A DNA stretch of 38,202 bases from Bradyrhizobium sp. (GCF_016213215.1 NZ_JACRAW010000147.1:1-38202); one strand, 5' to 3'; positions 1-8,862 are shown, counted from the stretch's first letter. Numbers and translations: made by a program. Notes: generated from the letters alone by a model not told the origin.

Positions 1-2
1 GG

Positions 3-238
3 CGGCGGTGGATCATTAAAGATCTGGCGGCGCTGAACTATTCCGCGACGCCCGAGGCGATCACCACGGGTGATCGCGCGCGCTTTCTGAAGGCGTACAT
101 CGGTGATCCGGGCTCCCTGCGCGAGCACCTCCCGCTCATCGGGGCGATCGTACGCAAGACCGCGCGCATCAGCCGGCACGACGCGCGCCTCAAACGCAAC
201 CGGCGGATGTCGCAAGCGACCGCGTCAACGGCGGCCAC

Positions 239-242
<4 letters not shown>
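3..242 (+). CDS. C-terminal end of a WaaP/Kdo-kinase-like lipopolysaccharide kinase (5' truncated by window edge)
   Basis: This frame is open from the window edge to a TGA at 240-242 and gives the last 79 residues of a protein. The opening residues (WIIKDLAALNYSA) match the region after the catalytic core in lipopolysaccharide kinases of the WaaP/InaA/Kdo-kinase fold. There, an Asp-Leu-Ala-x-Leu-x-Tyr-Ser segment is followed by an ITxxDRxRFL motif; here it reads ITTGDRARFLKAYIG. These enzymes phosphorylate core sugars of LPS at the inner membrane. The tail is very basic (KTARISRHDARLKRNRR). The stop overlaps the GTG start of the next frame (GTGA), so the two were translationally coupled. That fits an LPS-core operon of kinase followed by glycosyltransferase. 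The catalytic residues lie outside the window, so the assignment rests on the tail and on context. Confidence 0.6.
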
Positions 243-1255
<1,013 letters not shown>

Positions 1256-1290
1256 GCGGGCTCAAGCCCGGCAATCAGCCCGAGCGCTCC

Positions 1291-1385
1291 GTCGTCATCC
1301 GCGAAGGCGGGTGACCGAGTATTCGGGGAACAGCGCTTGCGATGCGATCGGCGTGGCGGATGCCCGCCTGCGCGGGGCATGACGA
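1291..1385. repeat. Palindromic intergenic repeat (Bradyrhizobium-type)
   Basis: The stretch opens with GTCGTCATCCGCGAAGGCGGG and closes with CCCGCCTGCGCGGGGCATGACGA, giving imperfectly complementary ends around a variable middle. Elements with CCCGC...GCGGG arms and GTCAT/ATGAC tips are scattered through Bradyrhizobium intergenic regions. It fills the gap between the gltD-like stop and the convergent barrel gene, so it may also end transcription. The family assignment is from memory. Confidence 0.5.
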
Positions 1386-1422
1386 ATGATCGAGGGGCAG
1401 CAGCCGAGCGCGACCTCGCCCC

Positions 1423-3141
1423 TCAATTCTGCAGCCTCACCCCCAGCATCACCACCGTCGCCGCCGAGCTCGATCCCGGCGCGCTGGAATTGAGGACATC
1501 GCGGCGGAGCATGCCTTTGACCCAGAGATTTCGGTTGAGCTTGTAGATGACGTCGCCCTCGATCGAGTAGGACTTATCGTTGCGCGGATAGTCCTGGTAG
1601 TCGTAGGTGCCGTAGGTGAACTTGCCGATGCCGGTGAGCCAGCGGCGGAAGTCGTGATCGACCTCGACCGTGTAGGTGTGCACCAGGATGCCCGGCGAGC
1701 CGGCCAGCGTGGTCTCGTTGATCTGGGTGTCTGAATAGAATTTCGCGGTGGTCAGCCCCGAGACGGTCCAGACCAGCGAGGACGAGACCAGAAGACCCGA
1801 CAACTGGTCGAGGCGCGGATCGACATAATTGCGCGCCGTATAGCCGATCGAGATTTCGCCGGTGAGCAGGCGCGTGAACTCGAAGGAGCTGCCGACCTTG
1901 GCGTAGCCGCCGGATGAATCGCGCCGGTAGCCGTTGCGGTCAAGAGGCACATCGTGCACGCGGCTGTCGCCCTGCACTTCCGCGAACGGCTTCAACCCGG
2001 GCTTGAGCTCGTAGGAGACGCGCCCGACCCCGCCATACTGGTTGTAATCGCGGTCGTCGTTGCTCGAGGTCGTGCCGTCCGTGAGCCTGGATTCGGTGTA
2101 CGCGGTGCTGTCGACGGTGGCGCCGGCGGACACTTGCAGCCGATTCAAAGTCTGGTCGATGCCGACCGTGCCGCCGAACGTGGCATAGACCGGGTATTCG
2201 GCGAGCCCCGCCTGGATGTTCGGGCTGCCGGGATTGTCGGTGGCGATGCGCAGGCGCAGCTGCGAGCCGATGCGCAGATCGTTGGTGGCGTCGAGCCGGC
2301 CGTCGACGTGGCCGGTGAAATCCGGACGGTCGATATTGATCGGCGCCGACGACGGCGCGCCGTTGATCGACGCGGGCATCTCGTTGCCATAGCCGGTGAA
2401 GGAGCCGCGCAGGTCGGCGACCAGCGCGTGACGCTGCCAGTCGGAGACGGCCAGGAATTCCGGCGCGATCACGTAGAGCGGCGAGCCCTTCGGCGTGTTG
2501 AAGCGTGCCGGATTGCTGTCATAGCCGCCGGACAGCTCGACCGCGCCCTTGATCAGGAAGCTGCCGGCATAGTCGCCGACCGCGCCGAACGGATCGTCAT
2601 CGACTTTCAGGCGCCGCCGCTGCGGCTGGCCCGGCACATTGCCGGCCATTGCCGGCGCGATCGGCTGCCTGTGCGCGGTCTCCGACGGCGGGACCGCGAT
2701 GCGAACCCGCCCCGAGGTGCCGGCCGGGGTCGTCGCGGGCGCCGGCGTGCCGGGACCGGGAGGCCGCTTCGGCTTCGCCTGCCCCGGATAATAGATCGGC
2801 TGCCTGCGTTTGCGATTGAGCGAATCGTAGCCGGTGGAAGCAGCTCCAGCCGCGGGTGGCAGGCCATAGGTCGGGATCTGGCCGATACGCGAGGGCGCCG
2901 GCGCCTTCCGCTGCAGCTTCGGATCGGCGCTGGGATCGAGCACCGCATCGCTCTCCGCGGTGCGCCGTGTCGGCAGGTCCCGCGGTGAGACGAAGCCGTC
3001 GCGGTTCGGGTTGAAGAGGTCCGGCGTCAGGCCCTGGGCGCGCACGGGAGCATCGGTCGAGGCGATCAGCGCAAGGCATGGCAAGGCAGCGCGCACAAGC
3101 GTTGCGCGCCTGTTTCGGCCCTTCGCTGGACCCAACCCCAC
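1423..3141 (-). CDS. Outer-membrane beta-barrel protein (putative beta-barrel porin 2 type)
   Basis: The 572-residue protein has an N-terminal signal sequence (hydrophobic LVRAALPCLALIAS, then APVRAQ). A low-complexity Pro/Lys/Arg-rich region follows to about residue 190. The C-terminal ~380 residues alternate polar and hydrophobic positions as amphipathic strands, starting near IKGAVELSGGYDSNP. The last strand ends in VVMLGVRLQN. The GGYDSNP start and the overall form match the uncharacterised barrel family annotated in rhizobia as outer membrane beta-barrel protein. The GTG start at 3141 follows GAGG about 10 bases upstream; a later GTG within the signal region is possible. It is divergent from kdsD. 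The substrate is unknown. The Pro-rich linker after the signal may span the periplasm. Confidence 0.7.
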   Translation of the reverse strand: MGLGPAKGRNRRATLVRAALPCLALIASTDAPVRAQGLTPDLFNPNRDGFVSPRDLPTRRTAESDAVLDPSADPKLQRKAPAPSRIGQIPTYGLPPAAGAASTGYDSLNRKRRQPIYYPGQAKPKRPPGPGTPAPATTPAGTSGRVRIAVPPSETAHRQPIAPAMAGNVPGQPQRRRLKVDDDPFGAVGDYAGSFLIKGAVELSGGYDSNPARFNTPKGSPLYVIAPEFLAVSDWQRHALVADLRGSFTGYGNEMPASINGAPSSAPINIDRPDFTGHVDGRLDATNDLRIGSQLRLRIATDNPGSPNIQAGLAEYPVYATFGGTVGIDQTLNRLQVSAGATVDSTAYTESRLTDGTTSSNDDRDYNQYGGVGRVSYELKPGLKPFAEVQGDSRVHDVPLDRNGYRRDSSGGYAKVGSSFEFTRLLTGEISIGYTARNYVDPRLDQLSGLLVSSSLVWTVSGLTTAKFYSDTQINETTLAGSPGILVHTYTVEVDHDFRRWLTGIGKFTYGTYDYQDYPRNDKSYSIEGDVIYKLNRNLWVKGMLRRDVLNSSAPGSSSAATVVMLGVRLQN

Positions 3142-3347
3142 GACGGAAATACCTCAACAAAATCATATACTTCAACGACAAGCTCCCGCTACCGCCAGGA
3201 GCCGTCGTTAATAGAGTTAAAACAATTATGGTTAATGAGGCGTTGAGGGCCCTGTTGAGGAACTTTGGCTCTGCGTCGCCTCCACGCCCGCGGCGTGCTA
3301 TGGACATGCCGTCGGCACCGCCGACTGCCCCTTCCCTGGAAATCAAC

Positions 3348-4355
3348 ATGCCAAGCTCGAAACCGCGGATGGCCAACTCATCGGACCCCGCACAAGCCGA
3401 CGTTCAATCGGCCCTGCGCACGCTGGAAACCGAGCGCAGCGGCATCAGCGCGCTGGCGGCAGCATTGCAGGGACCGTTGGGCACCCCGTTCGCCGCGGCG
3501 ATCGAGCTCATCCGCAAGGCAAAGGGCCGGGTCATCGTCACCGGTCTGGGCAAGTCGGGGCACGTCGCGCGCAAGATCGCGGCAACGCTGGCTTCGACCG
3601 GCACGCCGGCCTTCTTCGTACACGCCTCCGAGGCCAGCCACGGCGACCTCGGCATGATCACGCCGGACGACGTCATCATCGCGCTGTCATGGTCCGGCGA
3701 GCAGCCGGAGATGAAGAACCTCGTCAACTACTCGGCGCGCTTTGCCATTCCCATGGTCGCGGTGACGGCGAATGCCGAATCCTCGCTCGGCCAGGCCGCC
3801 CGCATCGTGCTCGAGCTGCCCAAGGCGCGCGAGGCCTGCCCGCACAATCTCGCGCCGACCACCTCGACGCTGATGCAGTCGGCGATCGGCGACGCCATCG
3901 CGATCGCGCTGCTCGAAGGCCGCGGCTTCACCGCGCTCGAGTTCGCCAACTTCCATCCCGGCGGCAAGCTGGGAGCGATGCTTAAATTCGTGCGCGACTA
4001 CATGCGCACGGGCGAGTCGATCCCGATCAAGTCGGTCGGCACTTCCATGTCCGATGCCCTCGTCGAGATGTCCGCCAAGGGCCTCGGTTGCGTGTGCATC
4101 GTGAACGGTTCGGGCGAGATCGCCGGCATCATCACCGACGGAGATTTGCGCCGTCACATGCGCCCCGACCTTCTGGCCGCCCTGGTCGACGACGTCATGA
4201 CCAAGCGCCCGAAGACCGTGCCGCCGAGCATGCTCGCCACCGAGATACTGGAGACGCTGAACTCCTCCAAGATCACCACGCTGATCGTCAGCGAAGCCAA
4301 CAAACCGGTCGGCATCGTGCATCTGCACGACCTGCTGCGCGCCGGGGTGGCGTAG
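3348..4355 (+). CDS. kdsD: D-arabinose-5-phosphate isomerase, KpsF/GutQ family
   Basis: The product interconverts ribulose-5-phosphate and arabinose-5-phosphate in the cytoplasm, the first step to Kdo for LPS. An N-terminal SIS domain carries VIVTGLGKSGHVARKIAATL (residues ~62-81) and the EASHGDLGMI active-site segment (residues 95-104). FANFHPGGKLG follows, and then two CBS domains occupy the C-terminal ~130 residues. I chose ATG 3348 because GGAA lies 7 bases upstream and the resulting 335 residues match the usual family length. The frame is open farther upstream (ATG at 3300 or 3306) but those extensions are not family-like. Its role in Kdo synthesis agrees with the LPS-kinase fragment at the window start, though the chimeric frame lies between them. 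Confidence 0.9.
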   Translation: MPSSKPRMANSSDPAQADVQSALRTLETERSGISALAAALQGPLGTPFAAAIELIRKAKGRVIVTGLGKSGHVARKIAATLASTGTPAFFVHASEASHGDLGMITPDDVIIALSWSGEQPEMKNLVNYSARFAIPMVAVTANAESSLGQAARIVLELPKAREACPHNLAPTTSTLMQSAIGDAIAIALLEGRGFTALEFANFHPGGKLGAMLKFVRDYMRTGESIPIKSVGTSMSDALVEMSAKGLGCVCIVNGSGEIAGIITDGDLRRHMRPDLLAALVDDVMTKRPKTVPPSMLATEILETLNSSKITTLIVSEANKPVGIVHLHDLLRAGVA

Positions 4356-4369
4356 CCTCCTTTACCTCG

Positions 4370-4383
4370 CCCCGCTTGCGGGG
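4370..4383. terminator. CCCCGC-TT-GCGGGG hairpin between convergent kdsD and CMD genes
   Basis: A perfect 6-bp stem (CCCCGC/GCGGGG) with a TT turn sits 15 bases past the kdsD stop and just past the stop of the convergent gene. No T-run follows. The same core recurs near 37306, 37450 and 38060, so this is also a copy of a widespread short repeat. Confidence 0.45.
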
Positions 4384-4392
4384 AGAGGGAGT

Positions 4393-4932
4393 TCAGCGCG
4401 GAAACCGTGCCGCGTTCTCCTCCAGCGGCAGCGCCAGCCCGTTCGCGAGATACGATACGGTGCGGTAGAAGCCGCACAACAACATCATCTCCAAGATCTT
4501 CGCGTCGTCATAATGCACCGATAGCGCGGCGAACTCCTCGTCGCTCAGCGTTGCACGGTGATGCAGCGCATCGACGGCGGCGATCAGCGCCTGCTCGGCC
4601 GGCAACCAGCACGGCGACGCCGCATCGCCAAGCACGGTGGCGCGAACCTCTTCGTCCGACAGACGCGCAGGCGCTGCGAAGGTCGCGACATGCACGCCCC
4701 ACTCATACTCGCATTTGTTGAGCGCACAGGTTCGGTCGATCACGATCTCGCGCTCGCGCAGGGACAGCGGGCCGCGATCCAGCAGGCTGCCGCCGCGGAA
4801 CTTTTCCCAGGCGCGCGGATGGGCGGCCAGCACGCGGAACAGGACCAGCGGCGGCGCACCGCGCATGATGCGATCGAAATGGGCCTTGATCTCAGGCGCA
4901 TAGGGCGGCTCCAGCGGCGGGAGGCGTGACAT
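4393..4932 (-). CDS. Carboxymuconolactone decarboxylase (AhpD-fold) family protein
   Basis: The 179-residue all-helical protein has the family signature around residues 60-81: LREREIVIDRTCALNKCEYEWGVH. Classic AhpD proteins carry a CxxC redox pair followed by His. Here only C74 is present, followed by EYEWGVH with H81, so a thiol-disulfide peroxidase role is doubtful. Members with this CEYEWGVH form are common and poorly characterised. AGGAG lies 6 bases before the ATG at 4932. It is divergent from an HxlR repressor gene, with an inverted and direct repeat between them, so it is probably the regulator's target. A hydrolase or decarboxylase role on a small aromatic or lactone compound is possible but not shown. 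Confidence 0.75.
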   Translation of the reverse strand: MSRLPPLEPPYAPEIKAHFDRIMRGAPPLVLFRVLAAHPRAWEKFRGGSLLDRGPLSLREREIVIDRTCALNKCEYEWGVHVATFAAPARLSDEEVRATVLGDAASPCWLPAEQALIAAVDALHHRATLSDEEFAALSVHYDDAKILEMMLLCGFYRTVSYLANGLALPLEENAARFPR

Positions 4933-4946
4933 GGCGGACTCCTGTG

Positions 4947-4978
4947 TGCTACAATAATAGTAGCATTATGCTACAATA
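4947..4978. promoter_or_regulatory. Probable HxlR operator: two direct TGCTACAATA copies with a central TAGCAT-T-ATGCTA palindrome
   Basis: TGCTACAATA occurs at 4947-4956 and again at 4969-4978, offset by 22 bases (two helical turns). TAGCA at 4961-4965 is the inverse of TGCTA, making TAGCAT-T-ATGCTA (4961-4973) a perfect palindrome. The site lies in the short gap between the divergent CMD gene and the HxlR gene, where a dimeric winged-helix regulator would control both. Confidence 0.6.
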
Positions 4979-5005
4979 TCCGTAGCGCGCCGCAAGAGGC
5001 TCCCG

Positions 5006-5341
5006 ATGGCGAAACAGGCTTCCCTGTCCACAAAGCGCGCCGTGCGCGGCTCGCGCTCCGGCCGGCCTGTCATGGCGCTGCTGGATCTATTGGGCCGGCG
5101 CTGGACCCTGCGCATCCTGTGGGAGCTGCGCGAACAGCCCCTGACCTCGCGCGCGCTGCGCACGGCGTGCGACGACGCCTCGCCGACCGTGGTGCAGGCG
5201 AGGCTCACCGAATTGCGCGAGGCGGGCTTCGTGGAACTCGGCGAAGCCGGCTATGGGCTGACGCCGCTCGGAAGGGAGCTAAAGGAGACTTTCCTGCCGC
5301 TGCATCGCTTCGCCGAGCGGTGGAGCAAGATGAACTCCTGA
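5006..5341 (+). CDS. HxlR-family winged-helix transcriptional regulator
   Basis: The 111-residue protein is a single winged-helix domain of the HxlR type. The conserved opening LLGRRWTLRILWELRE (residues ~29-44) is followed by the recognition-helix region ASPTVVQARLTELREAGFVE and the wing YGLTPLGRELKE. The family usually has a Cys near the N-terminus in redox or aldehyde sensors. Here the only Cys is in the RTACDD segment (~residue 55), so the ligand is unclear. AGAGG precedes the ATG by 6 bases. It is divergent from the CMD gene, with repeats in between. It is likely an autoregulator and regulator of that neighbour. Confidence 0.85.
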   Translation: MAKQASLSTKRAVRGSRSGRPVMALLDLLGRRWTLRILWELREQPLTSRALRTACDDASPTVVQARLTELREAGFVELGEAGYGLTPLGRELKETFLPLHRFAERWSKMNS

Positions 5342-5420
5342 AGTGGCACCAACTCCGCCTGAACATCGTGATTGCGGGCCAACGGTCGGCGCGTAGCGCC
5401 GGCCGATGACAGGCTCCGCG

Positions 5421-5480
5421 AAGCAATCCCTTAGCAGCGACAGATCGGATTGCTTCGTCGCTGCCGCTCCTCGCAACGAC
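5421..5480. repeat. Partial copy of an AAGCAATCC...GGATTGCTT palindromic repeat
   Basis: AAGCAATCC (5421-5429) pairs with GGATTGCTT (5447-5455), and CGTCGCTGCCGCTCCTCGCAACGAC follows. A more complete copy of the same element is at 36252-36336. It sits downstream of the HxlR gene and convergent NfeD gene and may terminate both transcripts. Confidence 0.65.
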
Positions 5481-5493
5481 GGATCGGGCAGCG

Positions 5494-5937
5494 CTACGCC
5501 GCCGCCACGGTCAGGTTGGCGCCGTCGACATGCACCACCTTCACCTTGGTCCCGGCGGGCGTATCGGGACCGGCGACGCGCCAGATCGTGTCGTCGATCC
5601 GCACCGTTCCCGTGCCGTCGACGATCGGCTTTTCCAGCGTGAAGACGCGGCCGACCAGCGCCTCGGCGCGCTTGTTGAGGAAGGGACTGTCGTCTGCGGC
5701 GGGCTGAGCGCGCGCCAGGCGGCGCCAGGCCGGCACGGCAGCCACAGCGAAGATGGCAAACATCAGAAGCTGCGCCTGCCAGGACGGCTGAAAGGCGAAC
5801 GACACCAGTCCCACCAGCAGCGCGGCAAGGCCGAGCCAGAACAGGAAAATGCCCGGCGCCAGCAATTCCAGCCCCATCAGGACGAAGCCGAAGATCAGCC
5901 AATTCCAGGTGCCGAGCGTGGCGAACATATCGGTCAT
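5494..5937 (-). CDS. NfeD-like membrane protein
   Basis: The 147-residue protein has about three membrane segments in residues 8-75 (WNWLIFGFVLMGLELLAPGIFLFWLGLAALLVGLV, then LLMFAIFAVAAVPAW). A soluble C-terminal OB-fold domain follows, containing the NfeD motif ALVGRVFTLEKPIVDGTGTVRIDDTIWRVAGPDTPAGTKVKVVHVDG. It is the short, protease-less form (E. coli YbbJ type). ATG 5937 has AAGAGG about 7 bases upstream. It lies 58 bases downstream of an SPFH gene in the same direction. This is the well-known stomatin/NfeD pairing, in which NfeD is thought to assist SPFH oligomers in ordered membrane patches. Confidence 0.88.
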   Translation of the reverse strand: MTDMFATLGTWNWLIFGFVLMGLELLAPGIFLFWLGLAALLVGLVSFAFQPSWQAQLLMFAIFAVAAVPAWRRLARAQPAADDSPFLNKRAEALVGRVFTLEKPIVDGTGTVRIDDTIWRVAGPDTPAGTKVKVVHVDGANLTVAAA

Positions 5938-5995
5938 GACACGACCTCTTGCGTAACGATGGTAACGGAACAGCGGCGCAGCGCGCCTCCCCTGC

Positions 5996-6994
5996 TCACG
6001 ATTGCTGCGGCACCGACGGCGGCGTGGCACCGGTCGACGGGACCGAGCCGCGGCGGGCCGCGGCGGAGGTGGACGTCGCGCTTTCGCCGAAGGTCGCTTT
6101 CGCGATCTCGCCGATGCCGGCCAGCGAGCCCAGCATGCTCACCGCTTCGATCGGCAGCATGATGATCTTCTGGTTCGGCGCCTCGGCGAACTGGCCGAAC
6201 GCCTTGATATACTTGTCGGCGATGAAATAGTTCAGCGAGGCCACGTCGCCCTTGGCGATGGCTTCGCTGACCATCTGCGTCGCCTTGGCCTCGGCCTCCG
6301 CGAGGCGCTCGCGCGCCTCGGCGTCGCGGAAGGCGGCCTCCCGGCGGCCCTCCGCCTGGAGGATCTGGCCCTGCTTGGCACCCTCGGCGCGCAGGATTTC
6401 GGACTGGCGCTGGCCTTCGGCCTGGAGAATATCGGCGCGCTTGACGCGCTCGGCTTTCATCTGGCGGCCCATCGCCTCGACCAGGTCGGCCGGCGGCACG
6501 ATGTCCTTGATCTCGATGCGGTTGACCTTGACGCCCCACGGCGACACCGCGGCATCGACCACGCGCAACAGGCGCTCGTTGATCTCGTCGCGATGCGACA
6601 GGATCTGGTCGAGATCCATCGAGCCCATCACCGAGCGGATGTTGGTCATGGTCAAGACGGTGATCGCCTGGTTGAGGTCGGCGACCTCGTAACTCGCCTT
6701 CGCGGCATCGAACACCTGGTAGAAGGCAACGCCGTCGACCGTGACGGTGGCGTTGTCGCGGGTGATCACTTCCTGCTCGGGAATCGCGATCACCTGCTCC
6801 ATCACGTTTATCTTGCGCCCGACGCGGTCGAAATAGGGCACGATGAGGTTGAGCCCCGGCCTCATGGTGTGGGTGTATTTGCCGAACCGCTCGATGGTCC
6901 AGTCGTAGCCCTGCGGCACCGTCTTCACGCCGGCCAGCAACGTGACAATGACAAGCAATACCAGTGCAATCGCGAAAATATCAAAGCCGCTCAT
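5996..6994 (-). CDS. SPFH/Band 7 (stomatin-like, QmcA type) membrane protein
   Basis: The 332-residue protein has one N-terminal membrane anchor (FDIFAIALVLLVIVTLLAGV, residues ~4-23). The SPFH domain follows (VPQGYDWTIERFGKYTHTMRPGLNLIVPYFDRV...). A long Ala/Glu/Arg-rich coiled coil occupies residues ~190-260 (ERVKRADILQAEGQRQSEILRAEGAKQ). The conserved C-terminal patch NQKIIMLPIEAVSMLGSLAGIGEI and a disordered Ser/Ala/Pro tail close it. It forms large cage-like oligomers at the inner membrane in relatives. ATG 6994 is chosen for its GGAGG five bases upstream; the frame extends upstream without a better signal. It is co-directional with the NfeD gene. Ferrochelatase lies upstream on the same strand, about 180 bases away, so it is probably a separate transcript. 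Confidence 0.9.
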   Translation of the reverse strand: MSGFDIFAIALVLLVIVTLLAGVKTVPQGYDWTIERFGKYTHTMRPGLNLIVPYFDRVGRKINVMEQVIAIPEQEVITRDNATVTVDGVAFYQVFDAAKASYEVADLNQAITVLTMTNIRSVMGSMDLDQILSHRDEINERLLRVVDAAVSPWGVKVNRIEIKDIVPPADLVEAMGRQMKAERVKRADILQAEGQRQSEILRAEGAKQGQILQAEGRREAAFRDAEARERLAEAEAKATQMVSEAIAKGDVASLNYFIADKYIKAFGQFAEAPNQKIIMLPIEAVSMLGSLAGIGEIAKATFGESATSTSAAARRGSVPSTGATPPSVPQQS

Positions 6995-7149
6995 AAGTCC
7001 TCCAAGGCAGGAAAGGCACTTCCTGCACTTTACCATTTTGTCGGCAAGGTTGCCTGCCCGTTCAGCGGCGCGCTCCACATCGGGATGCAGCGACCGCTCG
7101 GCAGGATGTAGGGAGGAGAAACGTTAACCAACGTGCCGGAAATCAGGAT

Positions 7150-7164
7150 GGCGCCTGATGCGCC
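7150..7164 (-). terminator. Weak GGCGC hairpin after hemH
   Basis: GGCGC (7150-7154) pairs with GCGCC (7160-7164), 10 bases past the hemH stop. There is no T-run on the minus strand, so a terminator role is only suggested by position. Confidence 0.25.
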
Positions 7165-7173
7165 GCGACAGAG

Positions 7174-8211
7174 TTAAATCCAGCCCTGCAGCTCGCGCTC
7201 GACCAGCGTCCGGATCACGTCCATACCCGGCTCGCTGTCGTTGAGGCAGGGGATCGCGGTGAACGCCTCGCCGCCATTGTGCTTGAAGATCTCGGCGTTC
7301 TCCTGCGCGATCTCTTCCAGGGTCTCCAGGCAATCGGCGGAAAAACCCGGCGTCACCACCGCAATGCGGCGCATGCCTTCTCTTGCCAGCCGCTTCATGG
7401 TCTCGTCGGTATAGGGCTGCAGCCATTCGGCCTTGCCGAAACGGGACTGGAAGGTGAGCAGGAGTTTTGACGCATCCAGCCCCAGCCGCCTGCGCAGCGC
7501 CTCGGTGGTGACGACGCATTGCTGCTCGTACGGATCGCCCTTGTCGACATAGGCCTTCGGCATGCCGTGGAACGAGGCGACGATCAATTCCGGCTTGAAC
7601 GACAGCGTCGAAAGATGCGCATCGATGGAGACAGCGAGCGCCTCGATATAGGCCGGATCGTCATAGTAGGGCGGCGTCACCCGCAATGTGGGCTGGGCAC
7701 GCAGGCTCGCCAGCACGCGAAAGACTTCGTCGCACACCGTCGCCGAGGTCGGCGCCGAATATTGCGGATAGAGCGGCACGGCGAGGATGCGGTCGCAGCC
7801 CTTGGCTGTGAGCGCCTCGATGCGCGAGCGGATCGACGGATTGCCGTAGCGCATCGCCCAGTCGACGACGACATCGCCCCGCCCGGCGAGCGCTGCAGCC
7901 AGCTTCTCGCTCTGCGAACGCGTGATCGTCTTGAGCGGCGATTCGTTCTTCTCGGTATTCCAGATCTTCTGGTAATCGAGCGCCTTCACGCGCGGACGCC
8001 TGCGCAAGATGATGCCGTTGAGCACGAATTGCCAGACCAGGCCCTGGTCCTCGATCACCCTGGGATCGGACAGAAATTCCTTCAGATAGACGCGCACGCC
8101 GTCCGCATCGGCGGTATCGGGCGTGCCAAGATTGATCAGGAGCACGCCGGCGCGTTGCAGGCCGGGTCCTGCCCTAACTTTCGCCTGCTCGATGGGAATG
8201 ACGGCTGTCAT
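7174..8211 (-). CDS. hemH: Ferrochelatase
   Basis: The 345-residue enzyme inserts Fe2+ into protoporphyrin IX, the last step of protoheme synthesis, at the cytoplasmic face of the inner membrane. Visible family marks are GVLLINLGTPD (residues 22-32), AMRYGNPSI (~119-127), LAVPLYPQYS (143-152), and the catalytic VASFHGMP with H215. TFQSRFGKAEWLQPYTD (253-269) and the C-terminal TPGFSADCLETLEEI with the second active-site Glu near 296 follow. There is no Cys cluster of the [2Fe-2S] kind at the C-terminus. The length is normal. The start is ATG 8211 with a weak ribosome site. A palindromic CTGTCC element lies in the upstream gap shared with the divergent MAPEG gene. Confidence 0.95.
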   Translation of the reverse strand: MTAVIPIEQAKVRAGPGLQRAGVLLINLGTPDTADADGVRVYLKEFLSDPRVIEDQGLVWQFVLNGIILRRRPRVKALDYQKIWNTEKNESPLKTITRSQSEKLAAALAGRGDVVVDWAMRYGNPSIRSRIEALTAKGCDRILAVPLYPQYSAPTSATVCDEVFRVLASLRAQPTLRVTPPYYDDPAYIEALAVSIDAHLSTLSFKPELIVASFHGMPKAYVDKGDPYEQQCVVTTEALRRRLGLDASKLLLTFQSRFGKAEWLQPYTDETMKRLAREGMRRIAVVTPGFSADCLETLEEIAQENAEIFKHNGGEAFTAIPCLNDSEPGMDVIRTLVERELQGWI

Positions 8212-8268
8212 ATCGGCGGTGCCTTCGCGCGTTGGGCTGTGCTTGTCAAGATAAGCACGGTTTCGCTA

Positions 8269-8294
8269 CTGTCCCAGAGGGGACAGGCCTGTCC
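8269..8294. promoter_or_regulatory. CTGTCC palindrome cluster between divergent hemH and MAPEG genes
   Basis: CTGTCCC (8269-8275) and GGGACAG (8280-8286) form a 7-bp stem with an AGAG loop. The second arm also starts the perfect 14-base palindrome GGACAGGCCTGTCC (8281-8294). A further GGAACAGG follows near 8305. Such repeated half-sites in a divergent gap suggest a protein-binding site. No regulator family could be assigned by eye. Confidence 0.4.
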
Positions 8295-8358
8295 TGATAA
8301 ATACGGAACAGGCATCCGAAAGGTTCAGACTTCATTCGCAGGGTGCGGCGGAGGAACC

Positions 8359-8757
8359 ATGACGCTCGCGGAATGGTGCGTTTTTGCAGCGCTGCTGCTT
8401 GCGCTCGGGACGATCGCATCGGTCAAATGGGCCCGCTTTCGCAGCTTCGACAATTCCAGGCCGCGCGACCCCTCCTTCTACAGCGATCCGATCGGTCAGC
8501 GCGCGCTGGGCGCGCATCAGAATGGCCTGGAGGCGTTTCCGTTCTTCGCCTTCGCGGTCCTCCTGGCCGAATTTCGCGGCGCGCAGCAGAATCTCGTTGA
8601 TGAACTGTCTGTGCTGTTCGTCATAGTCCGCATCGCCTACGTCCTCACCTATGTCGGCGACCGGCCGACGCTGCGCTCGATCCTCTGGACCACCGCTTTT
8701 GCGATCAACGCCGCGATTTTCTTCCTGCCGGCGATCCGGCGCCTCCTGCCGATCTGA
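8359..8757 (+). CDS. MAPEG-family membrane protein
   Basis: The 132-residue protein has four membrane helices. The first is TLAEWCVFAALLLALGTIASV; helices around residues 57-70 and 82-100 follow, and the last is LWTTAFAINAAIFFLPAIRRLL. The MAPEG pattern RALGAHQNGLEAFPFFAFAVLLAE (residues ~48-71) is clear and includes the Asn/Glu pair that contacts glutathione in eukaryotic members. Bacterial members of this type have no firm function. ATG 8359 has GGAGG four bases upstream, so it is preferred over the far longer open frame upstream, which runs antisense through hemH. It is divergent from hemH. Confidence 0.88.
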   Translation: MTLAEWCVFAALLLALGTIASVKWARFRSFDNSRPRDPSFYSDPIGQRALGAHQNGLEAFPFFAFAVLLAEFRGAQQNLVDELSVLFVIVRIAYVLTYVGDRPTLRSILWTTAFAINAAIFFLPAIRRLLPI

Positions 8758-8758
8758 A

Positions 8759-8787
8759 TTGGCCTGACCGGAAAAATTATCTATAGG
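8759..8787 (+). promoter_or_regulatory. Possible sigma-70-like promoter of shc
   Basis: TTGGCC (8759-8764) and TATAGG (8782-8787) are separated by 17 bases, about 75 bases before the cyclase ATG. The match is by eye only, starting right at the MAPEG stop. Confidence 0.3.
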
Positions 8788-8862
8788 GCGGGGGTGTCGA
8801 CCTGTCCGACACGAGCAGCTTCGATCCGGGATAGCGCCCGGAAGGGTAGGACCTACGCAGCG

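Noticed and set aside
3206..3235. Clustered GTTAA motifs before kdsD as CtrA sites
   Set aside because: Spacing between TTAA pairs is 5 and 11 bases, not the 7 of the CtrA consensus.
7519..8358. Plus-strand extension upstream of the MAPEG protein
   Set aside because: It runs antisense through hemH and lacks family similarity; GGAGG just before ATG 8359 marks the real start.
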